In this document: in pieces, positions 60,316-64,000 of the stretch
How positions within the stretch are numbered: the stretch's first letter is position 1
Layout: every line of letters starts with the position of its first letter
NCBI RefSeq assembly: GCF_023700005.1
Contig: NZ_JAMLJK010000005.1
Coordinates: 62,001 to 126,000, forward strand
Source: Larsenimonas rhizosphaerae
Lineage (GTDB): Bacteria > Pseudomonadota > Gammaproteobacteria > Pseudomonadales > Halomonadaceae
DNA: 64,000 bases
Direction: 5' to 3'
The notes under the pieces: model-generated
Databases searched by the model: none
What the model was told of the DNA's origin: nothing
The model's input: only the letters and a program-made list of their open reading frames with translations
Position numbers and translations under genes: made by a program

Positions 60316-61815
60316 TTACTGCGGGTTGGCCATTCGTCGCGCAAAGGATGCCAGATCAGTCGCCAGCAAGCCACGCTCCCCCGCATCGGCAGCCGCCTTG
60401 TCTGCCGCACAACCGTGCAGCAACGTACCGGTCAGGGTCGCCTCCAGCAGTGACAGGCCCTGCGCCAGCATGGCGGTAATGAAGCCTGTCAGGGTATCGC
60501 CCATTCCCCCGGTCGCCATACCGGGGTTACCGTAGGGGTTCAAATACACCTTCACCTCCCCGTCACCGTCTTCACCGGCCACCAGCGTACCGGCTCCCTT
60601 GAGCAGCACCACGCCACCGTAGCGGGATTGAAGCTCTCGGACTGCCGCACAGCGGTCTGCCTGCACCTCAGCTACCGAACAGGACAGCAGCGCAGCAGCT
60701 TCCCCTGGATGGGGCGTGAGCACCTGATGGTCATTGTGTGGCGCACCGAGATGCCGTAACAGGTGCAGCCCATCGGCATCGATGACCTTGATGGCCGGAC
60801 GCTGAACGGCGGCAGCCATCAACCCCTGCCCCCAGGCGCCCTGGCCGAGTCCAGGGCCTATCGCAATAACATCGGCCGCATCGAGCAGATCCTTGATGTC
60901 ATGCGCGTTACGAGTGGCACGCACCATCAATTCAGGCCGGCGTGTCAGGGCCGGTGCAATGTGAATTTCATCGGTAGCCAGGCTGACGAGGCCGGCGCCA
61001 AGCCGGGCACAGGCCTCGGCAACCATGATCGTGGCTCCGCCATACCCTGGCCGGCCTCCAATAACCAGAGCATGGCCACACTGCCCCTTGTGGGTGCTGG
61101 GCCGGCGGCGCGGCAGGCTGTGTGCAATGCGGTCGCGATTCAGCAATGTCGCCTGCCAGGGTACCTGCGCGATCTGCCGCATCGAGGCATCAAGCGAGGC
61201 AAAGACGCACTCCCCGACATGATCCACTGCTGAGCCGGTATAAAGCCCCACCTTGCGCCCAATAAAGGTCATGGTGATATCTGCACAGACGGCGGCTTCC
61301 TCGACCTGGCCGGTATCGGCATTGACGCCGGAGGGAACATCAAGTGCAAGTACTGGCAGATTCGACCGGTTGATGCAGTCAATGGCAGCATCATAAGGTG
61401 CCCGAAGCGGTCCCTGAACGCCGATACCCAGCAATGCATCCACTACCAGTGCCCCGTCAAGCCGGAGCTGTGGATGCCAGGGCGTCACGTGGACTCCGGC
61501 ATCACGCGCCATGTGCCAGGCACCCTGCGCCTCACCGGTCAGATGCTGTGGCGCCTTCAATGCCACCACCTGCACCCGAAGACCGGCCTGACGCGCGAGC
61601 GCTGCCACCACGTAGCCATCACCGGCATTATTGCCGCCGCCACACAACACGCTCAACGAAGCTACATCAGGCCAGCGCTGGCGCAGCAAACGCCAGGCGG
61701 CCATACCTGCCCGGCGCATCAGTTCAAGCCCGGTCAGGCCGTGGTCGGTTATCTGTCGATCCAGCTCTCGGGCCTGATCGGCAGTGTATAAACGAATAGA
61801 ACGATCAAACGACAC
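60316..61815 (-). CDS. nnr: NAD(P)HX epimerase/dehydratase (Nnr)
   Basis: 499 aa, starting at GTG with AAAGGAGG 6 nt upstream; the longer frame to 61920 is rejected. N-terminal epimerase (GGGNNAGDGYVVA, DALLGIGVQGPLR, DVPSGVNADTG) fused to C-terminal ADP-dependent dehydratase (HALVIGGRPGYGGA, IGPGLGQG, NPGMATGGMGDTLTG). It repairs hydrated NADH and NADPH. First gene of the operon. Confidence 0.96.
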   Translation of the reverse strand: MSFDRSIRLYTADQARELDRQITDHGLTGLELMRRAGMAAWRLLRQRWPDVASLSVLCGGGNNAGDGYVVAALARQAGLRVQVVALKAPQHLTGEAQGAWHMARDAGVHVTPWHPQLRLDGALVVDALLGIGVQGPLRAPYDAAIDCINRSNLPVLALDVPSGVNADTGQVEEAAVCADITMTFIGRKVGLYTGSAVDHVGECVFASLDASMRQIAQVPWQATLLNRDRIAHSLPRRRPSTHKGQCGHALVIGGRPGYGGATIMVAEACARLGAGLVSLATDEIHIAPALTRRPELMVRATRNAHDIKDLLDAADVIAIGPGLGQGAWGQGLMAAAVQRPAIKVIDADGLHLLRHLGAPHNDHQVLTPHPGEAAALLSCSVAEVQADRCAAVRELQSRYGGVVLLKGAGTLVAGEDGDGEVKVYLNPYGNPGMATGGMGDTLTGFITAMLAQGLSLLEATLTGTLLHGCAADKAAADAGERGLLATDLASFARRMANPQ

Positions 61816-61918
61816 GCCGCGCCTCCTTTGAACATCAAACCCCCGGTGGTCGAAAGCCAGGGGGCGAACAGGATACACTAGCACTTCATACGCTTCTGTT
61901 CCGACCTCCTGTGCCCCC

Positions 61919-63055
61919 ATGCCCGATACCCGCTCGACCTCTTCATCGTCACTTGACTACGACGCGCTTGCCACCGACATCAAGCACTGGGCGCGGGAGC
62001 TCGGCTTCAGTGACGCCGGCATCACGGATGTGGATCTGGGCGAGCATGAAGCCTACCTGGCATCGTGGCTGGCTGCCGGCCATCACGGCACCATGGATTA
62101 CATGGAAAAGCATGGCACAAAACGTACCCGCCCGGCAGAGCTGATCCCGGGAACACTGCGCATCATCAGCGTGCGAATGGACTACCTGCCCCCGGAAGTG
62201 GAAACCGCAAGACTGTTGGGGCAGCCCGACAAGGCGTATGTCTCGCGCTACGCGCTGGGTCGTGACTATCACAAGCTGATCCGGAAGCGCCTGGATCAGC
62301 TGGCACGCAAACTGCAGCAGGCAATCGGGTCGTTCGGCTTTCGCGCCTTTGTGGATTCAGCCCCGGTAATGGAGCGTGCTCTGGCGATGAAGGCCGGTCA
62401 TGGCTGGTTCGGCAAGAATGCCATGCTGCTCAACCCGAAGGCAGGTTCACTGTTTTTCCTTGGCGAGCTGTATACCGACCTGCCGCTACCGGTCGACAGG
62501 CCCTTTGCCACGGAACACTGCGGTTCCTGCAACCAGTGCCGGGTGGCCTGCCCGACCGGCGCTATTGTGGATGACAAGGTGGTCGACGCCAGAAAGTGCA
62601 TTTCCTACCTGACCATTGAACTGCACGGAGCGATTCCAGAGCATTTTCGCGCAGCCATGGGCAACCGGGTATTCGGCTGTGATGACTGCCAGCTGGTATG
62701 CCCCTTCACCCGCTTTACCCGTCGCAGCAATGAAACGGATTTCACCCCACGACATGCACTGGATCGCGCCTCGCTGGTTGAGCTGTTCAACTGGGGAGAG
62801 GAAGAATTTCTGGAAAAAACCGCCGGCAGTCCGATTCGCCGGATCGGCTACGAGCGCTGGCTCAGGAATCTGGCGGTGGGCCTTGGCAATGCGCCCTGCT
62901 CACCACAGGTCATCAGCGCCCTCAAGGCACGTCAGGCCTACCCTTCAGCCCTGGTGCGCGAGCATGTCGCCTGGGCACTGAACCGGCACCGCCGAACGGA
63001 CATGCCGGTTGTTTTCAAGTCGCCCATGGCAGCTGCACAGGCGACATTGCCCTGA
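61919..63055 (+). CDS. queG: Epoxyqueuosine reductase QueG
   Basis: 378 aa (E. coli 379). Cobalamin- and Fe-S-dependent last step of queuosine synthesis. Motifs: APVMERALAMKAGHGWFGKN, first cluster CGSCNQCRVACPTGA, second CDDCQLVCPF with the extra Cys in ARKCISYL, and C-terminal HEAT-like repeats. Divergent from nnr (103 bp), convergent with orn (6 bp). Confidence 0.96.
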   Translation: MPDTRSTSSSSLDYDALATDIKHWARELGFSDAGITDVDLGEHEAYLASWLAAGHHGTMDYMEKHGTKRTRPAELIPGTLRIISVRMDYLPPEVETARLLGQPDKAYVSRYALGRDYHKLIRKRLDQLARKLQQAIGSFGFRAFVDSAPVMERALAMKAGHGWFGKNAMLLNPKAGSLFFLGELYTDLPLPVDRPFATEHCGSCNQCRVACPTGAIVDDKVVDARKCISYLTIELHGAIPEHFRAAMGNRVFGCDDCQLVCPFTRFTRRSNETDFTPRHALDRASLVELFNWGEEEFLEKTAGSPIRRIGYERWLRNLAVGLGNAPCSPQVISALKARQAYPSALVREHVAWALNRHRRTDMPVVFKSPMAAAQATLP

Positions 63056-63061
63056 ACAGCG

Positions 63062-63613
63062 TTACTTCAGATCAAGGAAGTGGGTGCGGTAATACTGCAT
63101 TTCCTCGATCGACTCCCGAATATCATCCAGTGCCTGATGGCTGCCCTTTTTGACAAGCCCCTTGAGGATATCGGGCTTCCAGCGTCGGGCCAGCTCCTTG
63201 AGTGTGGATACATCGATGTTGCGATAGTGGAAAAAGCGTTCCAGTGTCGGCATTTCATACTGCAGGAAACGCCTGTCCTGATGGACGCTGTTACCGCACA
63301 TCGGGGATACCCCCTCACCGACATGCTCAGCCAGAAAGGCGATGGTCTGACGCTCTGCATCTGCCGTCATCACGCGACTTTCCTGTACCCGCCTGACCAG
63401 CCCGCTCTCACCGTGCGTACGCGTATTCCATTCATCCATGGCGTCCAGCAGACTGTCAGGCTGGTGGATGGCCAGCACGGGTCCCTCGGCAATCAGGTTC
63501 AGATCGCCATCGGTGACAATGGTGGCAATCTCGATGATACGCTCACTGGCCGGCTCAAGGCCGGTCATCTCCAGATCGATCCAGATCAGCCGGTCATCGC
63601 TCAACTTGCTCAT
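63062..63613 (-). CDS. orn: Oligoribonuclease
   Basis: 183 aa. DEDDh 3'-5' exonuclease that finishes dinucleotides such as pGpG and so clears c-di-GMP breakdown products. Sites: [40 protein letters not shown]. Divergent from rsgA, as in E. coli. Confidence 0.97.
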   Translation of the reverse strand: MSKLSDDRLIWIDLEMTGLEPASERIIEIATIVTDGDLNLIAEGPVLAIHQPDSLLDAMDEWNTRTHGESGLVRRVQESRVMTADAERQTIAFLAEHVGEGVSPMCGNSVHQDRRFLQYEMPTLERFFHYRNIDVSTLKELARRWKPDILKGLVKKGSHQALDDIRESIEEMQYYRTHFLDLK

Positions 63614-63734
63614 TCAAAAACGCTCCCCTGCAGGGTTTCAGCGAGACCATGGTACGGCCTCGACAGTGAACACATGGTCATTACCATCATTAAAAGCGTA
63701 CAATCTGGCTGACCATTACACCAGCGAAGGGCGC

Positions 63735-64000
63735 ATGAGCCGACGAAAACTGAGCCGCCAGCAACAATGGCGCATCGACAAGATTCAGGCCGAGAAAACC
63801 AAACGCGCAGCGCGCAAGGAAACCCACAGTGCCGAGAAGGAAGCCAGAGGCGAGTACGGCCCGGAACAGACCGGCCGAGTCATTGCCCACTTCGGCCGTA
63901 CCCTGGATATTGCCGACGATGCGCATCGACTGTTTCACTGCCACCAGCGCGCCAATCTGGACTCACTGGTAACAGGAGACCGGGTTATTTTTCGTGCCGG
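63735..64000 (+). CDS. rsgA: Ribosome small-subunit GTPase RsgA, N-terminal part (cut by window edge)
   Basis: 88 complete codons are visible. Basic N-tail MSRRKLSRQQQWRIDK, then the start of the OB-fold (GRVIAHFGRTLDIAD, LVTGDRVIFRA), which match RsgA. The GTPase and zinc domains lie beyond the window. AAGG precedes the ATG. It helps late 30S maturation. Confidence 0.93.
   Translation, partial: MSRRKLSRQQQWRIDKIQAEKTKRAARKETHSAEKEARGEYGPEQTGRVIAHFGRTLDIADDAHRLFHCHQRANLDSLVTGDRVIFRA

Overview
This window is chromosomal DNA of a gammaproteobacterium. The gene content and order fit Oceanospirillales/Halomonadaceae-type or Pseudomonas-like genomes: a 180-kDa class NAD-glutamate dehydrogenase, hisZ next to purA, a suf operon led by an Rrf2 regulator and ending in sufT, ftsK-lolA-rarA next to aat-bpt-infA-clpA-clpS, and the nnr-tsaE-amiB-mutL-miaA-hfq-hflX-hflK-hflC block. 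The genus is an inference from synteny; no rRNA or tRNA gene is visible to test it. No prophage, insertion sequence, CRISPR array or defence island was seen, and coding density is very high: with starts corrected, no gene-free stretch exceeds about 290 bp.

Layout. 1-16.3 kb: end of htpX, pdxB, a small WGR-domain protein, rlmL, rmf, pyrD, a secreted protein with two similar putative beta-sandwich domains, a MOSC protein, NAD-glutamate dehydrogenase, trmA, murI, a possible 33-residue Cys protein, a membrane-anchored DsrE-like protein and a degenerate hemerythrin-like protein. 16.3-32.9 kb: rarA-lolA-ftsK, aat-bpt-infA, clpA-clpS, then rluE-nudJ-mnmA-hflD-purB-roxA-GNAT (tRNA/rRNA modification, purine synthesis, ribosomal protein hydroxylation). 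32.9-38.5 kb: an envelope block with a glycine-zipper lipoprotein, an LpxR-like lipid A deacylase, a Kdo/InaA-type kinase, two tandem OmpW-family barrels and BrnQ. 38.5-42.6 kb: YqcC, a DUF3549-like protein, rimB-rimK, an unknown helical protein and a SanA-like protein. 42.7-48.6 kb: sufR-sufB-sufC-sufD-sufS-sufT. 48.8-51.4 kb: hisZ-purA. 51.5-61.8 kb: the nine-gene nnr-to-hflC operon, ending in a clear terminator. 61.9-64 kb: queG, orn and the start of rsgA.

Most of the window is housekeeping. No wholly new system is evident. The best candidates for undescribed biology are: a sequence related to GAACAGTGTT at nearly the same distance (53-54 nt) upstream of three envelope genes, including both OmpW paralogues; a strong sigma70-like promoter overlapped by an IscR-like palindrome in front of sufR; the short Cys-containing ORF before the DsrE gene; the hemerythrin-like protein that lacks two expected metal-binding histidines; the duplicated-domain secreted protein; and hairpins that enclose the ribosome binding site of an unknown gene or lie between sufB and sufC.
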